A stretch of 64,000 nucleotides of DNA from Bacteroides propionicifaciens DSM 19291 = JCM 14649 (GTDB lineage: Bacteria; Bacteroidota; Bacteroidia; Bacteroidales; Bacteroidaceae): assembly GCF_000375405.1 (NCBI RefSeq), contig NZ_AQWS01000009.1, positions 18,993-82,992 on the forward strand, written 5' to 3'. The position numbers and the translations under genes are program-made. Shown here in pieces: positions 45,477 through 53,713 of the stretch (within the stretch, counting starts at the first letter, position 1; each line of letters begins with the position of its first letter). The notes below the pieces were generated by a model. The model worked only from the letters and a program-made list of their open reading frames with translations, was not told where the DNA came from and ran no database searches.

Positions 45477-46685
45477 TTACATAATTTCATACCTATCGCC
45501 AAATTTTATGGCCAATTGTTGTGAGATGAGTGCCCAGTTTGACAGGGGCATAGTCCATTTACCACTGATGTTACGGTAGGCCAGATAGACCAGTTTCTCC
45601 AGGGCCGTATCAGATGGGAACACGCCTTTGTTCTTCGTCACCTTGCGTATCTGACGATGGTAGCCCTCGACAGTATTCGTTGTGTAGATGAGGCGGCGTA
45701 TCTCTTTCGTGTATTGGAAGAACTCTGTCAGGCGCTCCCAGTTGTCTCGCCATGATTTGATGACGATGGGGTACCGATCGCCCCATTTGAGTTCAAGATT
45801 GTCAAGTTCTGCCTCGGCAGCATCTTTGCTGACAGCACCATAGACAAGCTTCAGATCCTTCAAGAATTCCTTTTGATGCTTGCTGCCAACGTACTTGATG
45901 GAGTTGCGTATCTGATGCACAATGCATAGCTGCACAGCCGTCTTGGGGAATACGCTCTGGATGGCATCAGGGAAGCCCTTCAGCCCGTCAACACAGCATA
46001 TCATGATATCCTCCACGCCACGGTTCTGCAAGTCCGTAAGCACTTCCAGCCAGAAGTTGGCTCCCTCACTCTTTGCAATGTACATGCCAAGTAACTCTTT
46101 GTGACCCTCCTTGTTTATGCCCAGAACATTGTAGATGGCACGAGTGACCGCACGGCCACTGTCATCCTTGACCTTGTAATGGATGGCATCAAGCCAGCAG
46201 ATGGCATAGACGGCATCCAATGAACGGGACTTCCATTCCTTAATCTCTGGCAGCACACGGTCGGTTATCGCACTGATGGTCTCAGCAGAAAGCCTGGTAT
46301 TAAACTCACGCTCAAAGTAACGACTAATCTCACGGGTACTGGTGCCAAAGGCATACATGCCTATAATCTGGTCGGCCATACCCTCTGCAAGAATCGTCTC
46401 GCGTTTGCGGACGGTCTGAGGATCAAAACTGCCATCACGGTCACGGGGAGTGTCAACAGTCACTTCACCATACTGTGTCTGAACCCTCTTAGACATCTTT
46501 CCGTTACGACGATTGCCTGAATCACGGGATCCTTCACTCAGGTGAGCATCCATCTCACCTTCAAGAGCGGCATTCAAGATACGCTCCAACATAGGTGCCA
46601 ATGCACCGTCTTTTCCAAACAAAGGCTTGCCTGTACGCAACTGCTCGGCTGCCAACTTGTAATCAATTTCTTCGTTTGCCATCAT
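45477..46685 (-). CDS. IS256-family transposase
   Basis: A 402-aa DDE transposase. The catalytic acids are recognisable in CWLDAIHYKV (first Asp), CCVDGLKGFPDAI (second Asp) and TNTVEGYHRQIRK (Glu). The histidine-rich stretch HQIRNSIKYV follows the second Asp, as in this family. The length is normal and the frame intact, so it may be active. The alternative ATG one codon later (46682) is equally possible. Confidence 0.95.
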   Translation of the reverse strand: MMANEEIDYKLAAEQLRTGKPLFGKDGALAPMLERILNAALEGEMDAHLSEGSRDSGNRRNGKMSKRVQTQYGEVTVDTPRDRDGSFDPQTVRKRETILAEGMADQIIGMYAFGTSTREISRYFEREFNTRLSAETISAITDRVLPEIKEWKSRSLDAVYAICWLDAIHYKVKDDSGRAVTRAIYNVLGINKEGHKELLGMYIAKSEGANFWLEVLTDLQNRGVEDIMICCVDGLKGFPDAIQSVFPKTAVQLCIVHQIRNSIKYVGSKHQKEFLKDLKLVYGAVSKDAAEAELDNLELKWGDRYPIVIKSWRDNWERLTEFFQYTKEIRRLIYTTNTVEGYHRQIRKVTKNKGVFPSDTALEKLVYLAYRNISGKWTMPLSNWALISQQLAIKFGDRYEIM

Positions 46686-46744
46686 AAAATAAACGTGTTA
46701 AACTACTTTTTGTTGTAGACTGACACAGTTTACTTTACATTCTC

Positions 46745-46752
46745 AGAAAAAT
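46745..46752. repeat. 8-bp target-site duplication, right copy (AGAAAAAT)
   Basis: Second copy of AGAAAAAT directly after the right end of the IS256-family element. Confidence 0.85.
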
Positions 46753-46774
46753 AAATAACGCCTTGCTGCCTCTT

Positions 46775-47098
46775 CTATTTTCTTCCTCTTGCTTCCTGCT
46801 CTGCATCTCTCTCCATGGAATATTTCATTCCATAGAAAGATTCTGCATCAAATCCTTCCATAAGGTTTGCCTCAATCCATTTTGGGAAAAATTCTTTAGC
46901 CTTAGGAGTGAGTCTTAATGCATTGTTGCTTGCCTCATGGATAATTAGAGTGTCATCACTGCCATTAGCAGGTTCTACTCTATACAGGGTAACACTCTCT
47001 TCGTTCCCAATTGCTGCTTGGTACAACTCATAAATTTCGTGGTAATTCATATCCCAAATAGAATCCACGAATGTTTGAAAATCTTTGGTAACATCCAT
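46775..47098 (-). CDS. hypothetical protein, 107 aa
   Basis: A small acidic protein (DVTKDFQTFVDSIWDMNYHEIYELYQAAIGNEESVTLYRVEPANGSDDT..., then LRLTPKAKEFFPKWIEANLMEG). No signal peptide, no known domain. It stands between the IS256 element and the end of the tra operon and reads in the direction of the tra genes. It may be an ICE accessory gene or the last gene of that operon (77 bp gap). The function is unknown. Confidence 0.6.
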   Translation of the reverse strand: MDVTKDFQTFVDSIWDMNYHEIYELYQAAIGNEESVTLYRVEPANGSDDTLIIHEASNNALRLTPKAKEFFPKWIEANLMEGFDAESFYGMKYSMERDAEQEARGRK

Positions 47099-47175
47099 TT
47101 CGTAAATAATTAAAATCTAATATCCTATTATAGCATATTCTATGCCAAACCAAACCTTATGACATTTTGCCCATT

Positions 47176-47682
47176 TTATGGCAAATGAAATAAAATATAC
47201 TCTATTTGCCTGCGTTTTACTAACCCTTGCAGAACTTTCCCGTTATATCGGCAAAAAGACACATACTCGTTATAGAAATTCCTGTTTCCCGCCTCTATTT
47301 TTCGCAGCAGTCGGCTCTTGGGATGCTTGCCATAGCCGAGCAGTCGCCCCACGCCCACATTGTAGGCAAGCAAGGTCAGCAGCAGGGCGTCCTTGCCATA
47401 TCCATTGAAGTGTTCAAAGCATTTCCAAAGGTCGGCACGGAGCAGCGAGTCCGCCTGCCGTTCCGTCATGTTTGCCGTGAAATGCTCACCCGGCTGCAAC
47501 TGATGACCATACCCGACGTATGGATAATGTTTCCAGCCGTGCAGTCCCTCAAAGTATTTCACGACGGCCACGGCACGCTCAAAAGGCGGCAAGTCCGCCA
47601 ACCGTACCCTGCGCTGGGCAAGGATCGGTTGGCAGAACAGGCACACCATACAGAATAAGGCAAAGCGTTTAGCCGTTCGCAT
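47176..47682 (-). CDS. secreted lysozyme-like protein of the tra operon
   Basis: A 168-aa protein with a signal peptide (MRTAKRFALFCMVCLFCQPILAQ) and a GH24/phage-lysozyme-like core (VVKYFEGLHGWKHYPYVGYGHQL with Glu in FEGLHGW; then NMTERQADSLLRADLWKCF). It probably cuts peptidoglycan in the periplasm so that the conjugation machine can pass. Homologues stand at the end of tra operons in Bacteroidota ICEs. It overlaps the end of traQ by 14 bp. Confidence 0.88.
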   Translation of the reverse strand: MRTAKRFALFCMVCLFCQPILAQRRVRLADLPPFERAVAVVKYFEGLHGWKHYPYVGYGHQLQPGEHFTANMTERQADSLLRADLWKCFEHFNGYGKDALLLTLLAYNVGVGRLLGYGKHPKSRLLRKIEAGNRNFYNEYVSFCRYNGKVLQGLVKRRQIEYILFHLP

Positions 47683-48154
47683 CGTTCAAAACTTTGGTTG
47701 CTACTGCGGCGGACTTTCCTTTGTCCTCCGCCTTTTCATTATTGAAACTGAAAGTCAGTTGTTGCATCTTACCGAAACTGTCCTCCACGTACACGTCAAT
47801 CGTCTGGCGGTCGGTGGAGAGCGAGGTATAATACAGGCGGAACACATCTTTCGTGATCGGATAGCGGTCGTTGGGCTTGAACACCGTCCCGTCGTCCATT
47901 TTCAGTGTTCCCTTGCCGTCGGGCTGGAAATATCGGATGGTGTAGCGTGTATCGGCAAATTCGCCCCCTCGTCTGAGGGTGCAGCGTATCTCTGCCGTCT
48001 GTCCCTTGCTGATGTCCTTCTGAACGGGCATCGTCTCGAGAGTGAACGGATAAGACTGCTGAACATCCAACTCCCTATCACAAGCAGATAGGCAAAACAC
48101 GGCAAAGGCAAGCACGCCCATTACCCACATAGAACTTAAAATCTTCTTTTTCAT
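47669..48154 (-). CDS. traQ: TraQ-type conjugal transfer protein (DUF3872)
   Basis: A 161-aa protein with a lipoprotein-type signal (MKKKILSSMWVMGVLAFAVFCLSACDRELDV; Cys near residue 25). It shows the DUF3872 core (YPFTLETMPVQKDISKGQTAEIRCTLRRGGEFADTRYTIRYFQPDG...). TraQ is an envelope component of Bacteroides conjugation systems. It is 12 bp behind traO, so traP (the primase) usually expected between them is missing. Confidence 0.85.
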   Translation of the reverse strand: MKKKILSSMWVMGVLAFAVFCLSACDRELDVQQSYPFTLETMPVQKDISKGQTAEIRCTLRRGGEFADTRYTIRYFQPDGKGTLKMDDGTVFKPNDRYPITKDVFRLYYTSLSTDRQTIDVYVEDSFGKMQQLTFSFNNEKAEDKGKSAAVATKVLNDANG

Positions 48155-48166
48155 TTTTCTTCTTGC

Positions 48167-48748
48167 TTAAAAATAAAACCTAAGCCCTGCCGAGAGTGCA
48201 GGACGGAAATGATGTATGTCCGTTCCAAAGAGGAAACGCCCCTGTGCCTTGACAAGAAACAGAAGCCTGTCCGTGAGGAACACTTCCACCGAGCCATGCA
48301 CGGCACCGCCATAGACGAAGCGTGAGCGGTCAAGCAATGTTGCCCCATCGGGCAGCAATTCTTTGTCCCCGTTCAGTTCCTCGTAGCCACCCAAGGCGGA
48401 CACGCCAGCATAGAGAAACACGTTCTTGCCATTGTCGGAGAGTATCGGGTGCATATAACCTACCTGCAAAAGTGCATCTTTGAGTTTCACCTCATACTCT
48501 CTATACGGCATATTCTGCTGTTCATACTCTGCCAAGACAAAGGTATAGTTCTCACGCTTCAAGTAACGGGTAAGCGATACGCCAATGCCGAAGTTATCCT
48601 TAGCAAAGAGTTTTTCTCCCTTGATAAGGGGAATGCTGCCCACGACTTCTATTCCCCTCTGCCCCGGTATCAGTCGCTGTGCGTGCGACGGCAGACAGAA
48701 AGTCATGGCCACCGCCACGCAAGCCGATAAAATGAGTTTGTTCTTCAT
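48167..48748 (-). CDS. traO: TraO conjugal transfer outer-membrane-like protein
   Basis: A 193-aa protein with a signal peptide (MKNKLILSACVAVAMTFCLPSHAQ) and an alternating beta pattern ending in LSAGLRFYF, a typical outer-membrane beta-barrel C-terminus with a final Phe. It is the TraO of Bacteroides-type systems. I start at ATG 48748 because the frame upstream (48760) overlaps the traN stop codon. It follows traN directly. Confidence 0.87.
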   Translation of the reverse strand: MKNKLILSACVAVAMTFCLPSHAQRLIPGQRGIEVVGSIPLIKGEKLFAKDNFGIGVSLTRYLKRENYTFVLAEYEQQNMPYREYEVKLKDALLQVGYMHPILSDNGKNVFLYAGVSALGGYEELNGDKELLPDGATLLDRSRFVYGGAVHGSVEVFLTDRLLFLVKAQGRFLFGTDIHHFRPALSAGLRFYF

Positions 48749-48753
48749 AAAGC

Positions 48754-49710
48754 CTACCATTTGAGTTTGAGGTTGTCAATCTTCTTGGCGAGCAGCAGGT
48801 CTTCCTGCCCGACATAAAAGGTCAGCGTGCGCCCACCGTTTCGCTCGTAGAGCGTTACTTCGAGATGTTTGTCCTCCGAAAGCGCAAACTGTTCCAGCAC
48901 GAACACTGAATGCTCACTATCCTTACCCTTTACCTGCATCACCTGATGCCAGGCACGCAAGGGCTGAAGCTCCTGTTCCTGTATGGCGGTGCGCTTTGCT
49001 ACTTTCTTATCCACCACCTTGAACGTAATGAAGTCCACCGAATACGGCATGTTCGTGCCGTTTTCCATACGGGTGTGGAAATACAGCAAGCCGTTATGGG
49101 CATACAATCCACGAAGCAGGAACTTCATGCCGAACTGCTGCGTACTGATGTGCTTGATGGTGCGCCTGTCGTTCTGATAGATGGTCTGCATCATCAGCTT
49201 GACCAATACGGGCGACTCGTTGCCGAGTTCCCTGAAGTAGATGTCGGCACGGTTGCTTGGTAGTCTTCCCTCCGTTGTAGAAAGGAAGTCCTTCATCTCC
49301 ACACTGAGCATCTCCGGCTCATCGGCATATTTTACGTTGAAGGCATAAAAAGAGCCGTCCTCGCAGATAACACTCATGTTGGTTTCCGTTTCAAAGTCCT
49401 TGACGGTAGCCTTCACGCGCAACACGTTCTCCGCATCCTCCGCTTTCCCGGCGATGATGTTCTGTGAACCCAAGTCCACATAGCGCACGGCAGAGGGAAA
49501 GATGAGATGCACGGTCTTGTCAAAGGTGACGTCCAAGCCGTATGGCAGGACGACACGAGCGCCAGGAATGGCACGGCTCATACCTTGAAAGAGTTCGCCC
49601 GAAGAGAGCGGACGATTGGGATTGAGCACTACATTGCTGTCTGTCTCTTGAGCAAAGGCTGTCCCCATTGCTGATGCAAGTAGCATCACTGATAAAATAA
49701 GTTTCTTCAT
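48754..49710 (-). CDS. traN: TraN conjugal transfer protein (DUF4138, VirB9-like)
   Basis: A 318-aa periplasmic protein with a signal peptide (MKKLILSVMLLASAMGTAFAQ). It carries the DUF4138 domain (LPYGLDVTFDKTVHLIFPSAVRYVDLGS and DVLRVKATVKDFETETNMSVIC). TraN is the VirB9-like partner of TraM (VirB10-like) and TraO in the outer-membrane core complex. It is 48 bp behind traM. Confidence 0.92.
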   Translation of the reverse strand: MKKLILSVMLLASAMGTAFAQETDSNVVLNPNRPLSSGELFQGMSRAIPGARVVLPYGLDVTFDKTVHLIFPSAVRYVDLGSQNIIAGKAEDAENVLRVKATVKDFETETNMSVICEDGSFYAFNVKYADEPEMLSVEMKDFLSTTEGRLPSNRADIYFRELGNESPVLVKLMMQTIYQNDRRTIKHISTQQFGMKFLLRGLYAHNGLLYFHTRMENGTNMPYSVDFITFKVVDKKVAKRTAIQEQELQPLRAWHQVMQVKGKDSEHSVFVLEQFALSEDKHLEVTLYERNGGRTLTFYVGQEDLLLAKKIDNLKLKW

Positions 49711-49758
49711 TGCTGTTATTGATTTGATGTTATTGTTTACTTTCCATTTTCCATTATT

Positions 49759-51033
49759 TTATTTGGTCTGAACCAAAAACAGGCGATAGCCTCCTTTGAG
49801 CGTTACCTTGACGGTGCGCAGTTTCTTTTGGAGAAGCTGGCTTGCGCCCTGCATCACGCCACGAGCCGCCTCGGAGATAATCTGGTCCTTGGCGGAGGAA
49901 GCAAAGGTGAAAGATGTCCCCATCGAGCCGCCGATGTTCGCCCCGACTTCTTTGAGAGCGTTGATGTCCTCCGAGCCGGGGATATACACGCCCTCCTGTC
50001 CGTCCGTGTCGTATGCCGAGAGTTTGACGGCTATGATATGGCCGCCCACCTCAATGCTCTTAATGAGCAGGTGCATACGGTTGCCCTCAATCTTGGCAGC
50101 GGCTATCAACCGGCTCTGCCGTGGAATACGCAGTCCCTGCACCTTGGCAGTCTCCAACAGACGGAGCACCACGTTGTCGCCCTCCTTGAGTGTGGTTGTC
50201 CTGTCCACGACCACTTTGAGCGTATTTCGCATCGAGGGAGCAGCCGTGCCTGTGAGCGAATGGAAACCTAAATTGCGTGCTTTCATGCCGTATTCCGCAA
50301 TGAAATCCGCATCGCTCATCGGCTGATTAAGCGAGGACACCACCTGCCTGCGCTCTGCCAATACTTCCATTGTGGGAGTGTTGGCTTGCGTAACCTGCCC
50401 CTTTGCAGTTTCCATATCGGTGATTGTGGCGGTGCTTTCCTTGCCGTCCGAGAAGGCATTGCCCAAGGACGGAGGTATGGCAGATGTCTTGGGCAGATAC
50501 TTCGCTGCCATCTGATAGCTCTTTTCCATCAAGGCGAGCTGTCGTTTCTCTTCATCGTCCTCTCTTTCACTTTTGGAGGATAATTCCTTTTTGAGGTTGT
50601 CTATCTCCTGTTTCATCGCCTCACGCTCCTCCTCATGCGGATCGGGGGCGTAAAAAGAGTTGAGCAGGCGGTTGTTTTCCTCATAACGGCGCATCGAGCT
50701 TTCAATCTTTGCCGTGGAAGCAGCTGCTTCGGCACGTTCCGTTTCCGTTGGAGCCGTATTCTCAGCGAAGTAGTCGGACAGTCGTCCCATCTCCTCACGT
50801 GCCTGCTGCTGCTCGTGCGCCTTGTCGCCCAGCTCGTAGGCTTTTAGCTTGTTGCCCGTCAGTTGCTCAGTGGTCGCCTGCGGTATGCTGTCGTTCAATC
50901 CCTGTCCGGCAGCGGTCTTGTCCTTGCCCGACGGGGCGAAGATGAACCACATCGAGAGGGCAAAGAGCAGTCCCAGCCCTCCGAAGACCAAGCCTTTCTT
51001 CAGTTGTTCTTTCTGTTTATTATCCATTTTCAT
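49759..51033 (-). CDS. traM: TraM conjugal transfer protein (VirB10-like)
   Basis: A 424-aa protein with one N-terminal transmembrane helix (LVFGGLGLLFALSMWFIFAP). A coiled, low-complexity region follows (residues ~60-190), then a VirB10-like C-terminal domain (LKEGDNVVLRLLETAKVQGLRIPRQSRLIAAAKIEG and GVYIPGSEDINALKEVGANIGGSMG). TraM spans the periplasm in the conjugation complex. ATG 51033 or 51027 overlaps the end of traL by 14 or 8 bases, which couples their translation. Confidence 0.9.
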   Translation of the reverse strand: MKMDNKQKEQLKKGLVFGGLGLLFALSMWFIFAPSGKDKTAAGQGLNDSIPQATTEQLTGNKLKAYELGDKAHEQQQAREEMGRLSDYFAENTAPTETERAEAAASTAKIESSMRRYEENNRLLNSFYAPDPHEEEREAMKQEIDNLKKELSSKSEREDDEEKRQLALMEKSYQMAAKYLPKTSAIPPSLGNAFSDGKESTATITDMETAKGQVTQANTPTMEVLAERRQVVSSLNQPMSDADFIAEYGMKARNLGFHSLTGTAAPSMRNTLKVVVDRTTTLKEGDNVVLRLLETAKVQGLRIPRQSRLIAAAKIEGNRMHLLIKSIEVGGHIIAVKLSAYDTDGQEGVYIPGSEDINALKEVGANIGGSMGTSFTFASSAKDQIISEAARGVMQGASQLLQKKLRTVKVTLKGGYRLFLVQTK

Positions 51034-51310
51034 TGCTGTTAGTTGAATATCGTTGATAAAGTTGTATAAACACACTATCTGTATAGATGTTGCTGTCTAT
51101 TATCGTTCCCTTGGGGATAGGCAGTTTCTCCTCCTTTGGAGGCAGGAAGAACTGTGCTATCATCCAAAGGGAACAGATAAGATAGACAATGCTCAGCCCA
51201 TAGACGATTTCCTTGCGCTGTCTTATCGTGAGCTTCTCGCACCGATGGCGGAGCCACAGATGAAGCCTCAGATAATGGCGGGCGAGCAGATGGTTTCCTT
51301 TCCTTGCCAT
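51020..51310 (-). CDS. traL: TraL conjugal transfer protein (DUF3989)
   Basis: A 96-aa protein with one hydrophobic segment (VYGLSIVYLICSLWMIAQFF) after a basic start (MARKGNHLLARHYLRLHLWLRHR). I start at ATG 51310, 4 bp after the traK stop; the frame upstream (to 51355) overlaps traK. It matches the short DUF3989/TraL membrane protein of Bacteroides systems. Its C-terminus (STNSNENG) overlaps the traM start. Confidence 0.85.
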   Translation of the reverse strand: MARKGNHLLARHYLRLHLWLRHRCEKLTIRQRKEIVYGLSIVYLICSLWMIAQFFLPPKEEKLPIPKGTIIDSNIYTDSVFIQLYQRYSTNSNENG

Positions 51311-51314
51311 AGCC

Positions 51315-51938
51315 TTATCGTTTATAGGTTTGAACATCCCTGTTCTCACGCACAAGAAAATGTTCCATCAGGAAGCCCTGCGGATTGTTGTCCGAGCGCA
51401 CGGAGTTCTGCAGCGTGCAGGTCGTGACAAGACTTCGCTCCGTGACGTTGCTCTGTCTGACGATGAACTGTCGTGCGTAGGTCGTTACCTCGTAAGGGTA
51501 AGCGTTAAAGTTGCAGCGTATGGAGTCCACCTCTATGCGCTGGTTTACATTGCCCGATATGGCACGGTTGTAATAGCCTTTCTCCGCCAAGTCCTTGTAA
51601 TAGTTAAAAGCCGACTTGTCGCAAAGGAGGAAGGCACGCTGCATATTTCCCTCTATGGCGTCCTTGTCGGGCGCGATGGTGAAGAACAGTTCGTGGAAGC
51701 GGCGGACGTGCTCCCTTGCCTCCACGGGACGGTTACGGCTTGCGTCCTGGCTGAGGGCGAGCATGAGCGACTTTCCTTGGTCAAGCACATAGATTTTCTC
51801 CCGCTGCTCCTTGGCGAAGGCATACGAGGCATAGACGGCATAACCGCTTACCGCCACGCATACGATGGCGAAGACAAAGGCGTAGAGCCGTATCTGTCTG
51901 AAAGAAGTCTCGATATTGGTGAGTGATTTGAATTCCAT
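51315..51938 (-). CDS. traK: TraK conjugal transfer protein (VirB8-like)
   Basis: A 207-aa protein with an N-terminal helix (FVFAIVCVAVSGYAVYAS) and a periplasmic alpha/beta domain (EVDSIRCNFNAYPYEVTTYARQFIVRQSNV). This is the VirB8-like inner-membrane scaffold of the conjugation machine. It lies 33 bp behind traJ and 4 bp before traL. Confidence 0.92.
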   Translation of the reverse strand: MEFKSLTNIETSFRQIRLYAFVFAIVCVAVSGYAVYASYAFAKEQREKIYVLDQGKSLMLALSQDASRNRPVEAREHVRRFHELFFTIAPDKDAIEGNMQRAFLLCDKSAFNYYKDLAEKGYYNRAISGNVNQRIEVDSIRCNFNAYPYEVTTYARQFIVRQSNVTERSLVTTCTLQNSVRSDNNPQGFLMEHFLVRENRDVQTYKR

Positions 51939-51971
51939 AGTTCAATTTTCATTTTATTTGTTTTCTGATTC

Positions 51972-53009
51972 CTATTTCCCCTTGAACAGCCTGCCCTTGA
52001 TACGACCTCCCACGTTGCCGATGGCTGCACCTGCGCCACCTGCCACATACTTGCCGCCCGTGTATGCACCCTGTGCGCCACGCTGTGCCGTCTGATTGAC
52101 ATTGCGACCGTAGGAGCCGATACCGCCGCCCGCCTCGATAATCCAGCCTGCCACGGTAGGCACGCAGAAGTAGCCCACGATGCCGATGAGGAAGAAGACG
52201 ATGTAATACCACGTCCCCGAATCGGGCAGGTAGTTCGGGTCGCTGAGCGCCTCGATGTCCTTCTGCATCATCAGCACCTGTATCTTGGTGAGCAGTGCCG
52301 TGAGGATGCTGCTGACGGGCAGCCACAGATAGACCGATATATAGCGTGAGAACCAAGCCGTGAGCGAACCCGACAGACCGTCCCACACGGCAATGCCGAA
52401 TACAATCGGACCGAGTATCGAAAGGACGATAAGCATAAAGGTACGGAGCGTGTCGATGATAAGTCCCGAGGCATGGAACAGCAGTTCCATCAGGTCGTGA
52501 ACAAGTTTCATCACCCATTGCTTGGTCTGGTAGGCGGCACGCTCGGCGTACATCCCCGCAATCGTCACGGCATCCTCCGGACCGATGATGCCCATTTCCT
52601 CTATCTTCTGGTCAAATTTCTCGTTCGATACAAGGTAAGCCGTTTCGGGATTTCTGAGATAGGCTTCCTCCTGCAATTTGTCCCTCTTGGCGGTAAGCTC
52701 CGCAAGGTTGCCCTCCTGCCGGTGCACCATCATCTCCGTCCCCTGCACCACAGGCGAGAGCACGGCGTTCATCGTTCCCAGCACGATGGTCGGGAAGAAC
52801 ATGATGCAGAAGCCCAAGACAAAGGGGCGGAGCAGCGGAAACACGTCGATTGTCTCGGCACGGGCGATGGAAGCCCACACCCGAAGGGCGATATAGAAGA
52901 GTGCGCCCAAGCCCGCTATCCCCTTGGCGATACCCGTCATCTGGGCGCAGAGGGGCATCATCTCGTCATAGGTGGAGCGTAAAAGCTCGTGTAAACTGGC
53001 AAAATCCAT
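51972..53009 (-). CDS. traJ: TraJ conjugal transfer protein (VirB6-like)
   Basis: A 345-aa integral membrane protein with five to six hydrophobic helices (for example VFPLLRPFVLGFCIMFFPTIVLG, TFMLIVLSILGPIVFGIAVW, GTWYYIVFFLIGIVGYFCVP). It is the VirB6-like channel component. A Gly-rich C-terminus (GGGIGSYGRNVNQTAQRGAQGAYTGGKYVAGGAGAAIGNVGG) is typical. It is placed between traI and traK. Confidence 0.9.
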   Translation of the reverse strand: MDFASLHELLRSTYDEMMPLCAQMTGIAKGIAGLGALFYIALRVWASIARAETIDVFPLLRPFVLGFCIMFFPTIVLGTMNAVLSPVVQGTEMMVHRQEGNLAELTAKRDKLQEEAYLRNPETAYLVSNEKFDQKIEEMGIIGPEDAVTIAGMYAERAAYQTKQWVMKLVHDLMELLFHASGLIIDTLRTFMLIVLSILGPIVFGIAVWDGLSGSLTAWFSRYISVYLWLPVSSILTALLTKIQVLMMQKDIEALSDPNYLPDSGTWYYIVFFLIGIVGYFCVPTVAGWIIEAGGGIGSYGRNVNQTAQRGAQGAYTGGKYVAGGAGAAIGNVGGRIKGRLFKGK

Positions 53010-53056
53010 AAGCGAGTTTGTTTGATAAATGTTTTATTGTTGTCCTGCCTGTGGGA

Positions 53057-53686
53057 TTACCAGTACCTGCTTGCCGTATTGCCGTAGAGTGCCTTGACGG
53101 AGGCGAGGTCGTTCCTCTCACGGGCACGGACGTAGCTCACGGAGATGTTCTTTCGTGTGTAGTATGACACGAGCGAGCGGTATTCGCGCAGTGTGGTGTA
53201 GATACGGTCAATCGTCTGCATCCGCTCGTGGTCATTCATGGAGAGAACACCCGATTTGGCAACGGACTTTAATTCCTTCAGACTCTCACCGCTCTGCTCC
53301 AGCAGCTTGGCATAGCCCGAAGCCATCGCAGCCAGTTCGGAGGGACGGAAATTCTTGTCCGAGAGCATACGCTTGTAGGAGGTTACATAAATCTCCGAGA
53401 TGTCGCCCACCATGAGGATGCACTCCTTGACCTTGTAGGCATCGCCGATGAGATTGTTCACCTTCTTCAGCGCATCGTAATACTTCTTGGTGTCGTTGTA
53501 GAGCTTCTCCACCTCCTTGAATCCGTCCAAGGTATTCTTCACCGTCTTGCCAGCCGTGGCAATCTCCTTGACGGAGTTGGCGATGTTGCCCGCGAAGTTG
53601 CCCGGATCATAGACCGTCCACTGTGCGTGGGCTTTGGAAACCGATAGGCTCAATCCTAAGAGAGCCATGAATAAAAACTTTTTCAT
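53057..53686 (-). CDS. traI: TraI conjugal transfer protein (DUF4141)
   Basis: A 209-aa protein with a signal peptide (MKKFLFMALLGLSLSVSKAHA). The DUF4141 core is mainly helical (NFAGNIANSVKEIATAGKTVKNTLDGFKEVEKLYNDTKKYYDALKKV). The family is thought to be VirB5-like, a periplasmic pilus-tip component. It follows traG after 27 bp, so a traH-like small gene normally seen there is absent. Confidence 0.92.
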   Translation of the reverse strand: MKKFLFMALLGLSLSVSKAHAQWTVYDPGNFAGNIANSVKEIATAGKTVKNTLDGFKEVEKLYNDTKKYYDALKKVNNLIGDAYKVKECILMVGDISEIYVTSYKRMLSDKNFRPSELAAMASGYAKLLEQSGESLKELKSVAKSGVLSMNDHERMQTIDRIYTTLREYRSLVSYYTRKNISVSYVRARERNDLASVKALYGNTASRYW

Positions 53687-53713
53687 TGTTACTGCTATTT
53701 TGATTGTTCGTAC

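Larger units (their letters stand above)
45366..46744 (-). mobile_element. intact IS256-family insertion sequence, 1379 bp
   Basis: The element is bounded by imperfect 24-bp inverted repeats with 20 of 24 positions matching. The common core is TGTAAAnTnAACTGTGTCA. The ends are 45366-45389 and 46721-46744, and the target duplication AGAAAAAT stands outside both. One complete transposase gene lies inside on the minus strand. It sits in the gene-free space behind the accessory operon terminator, so it disrupts no gene I can see. Confidence 0.92.
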
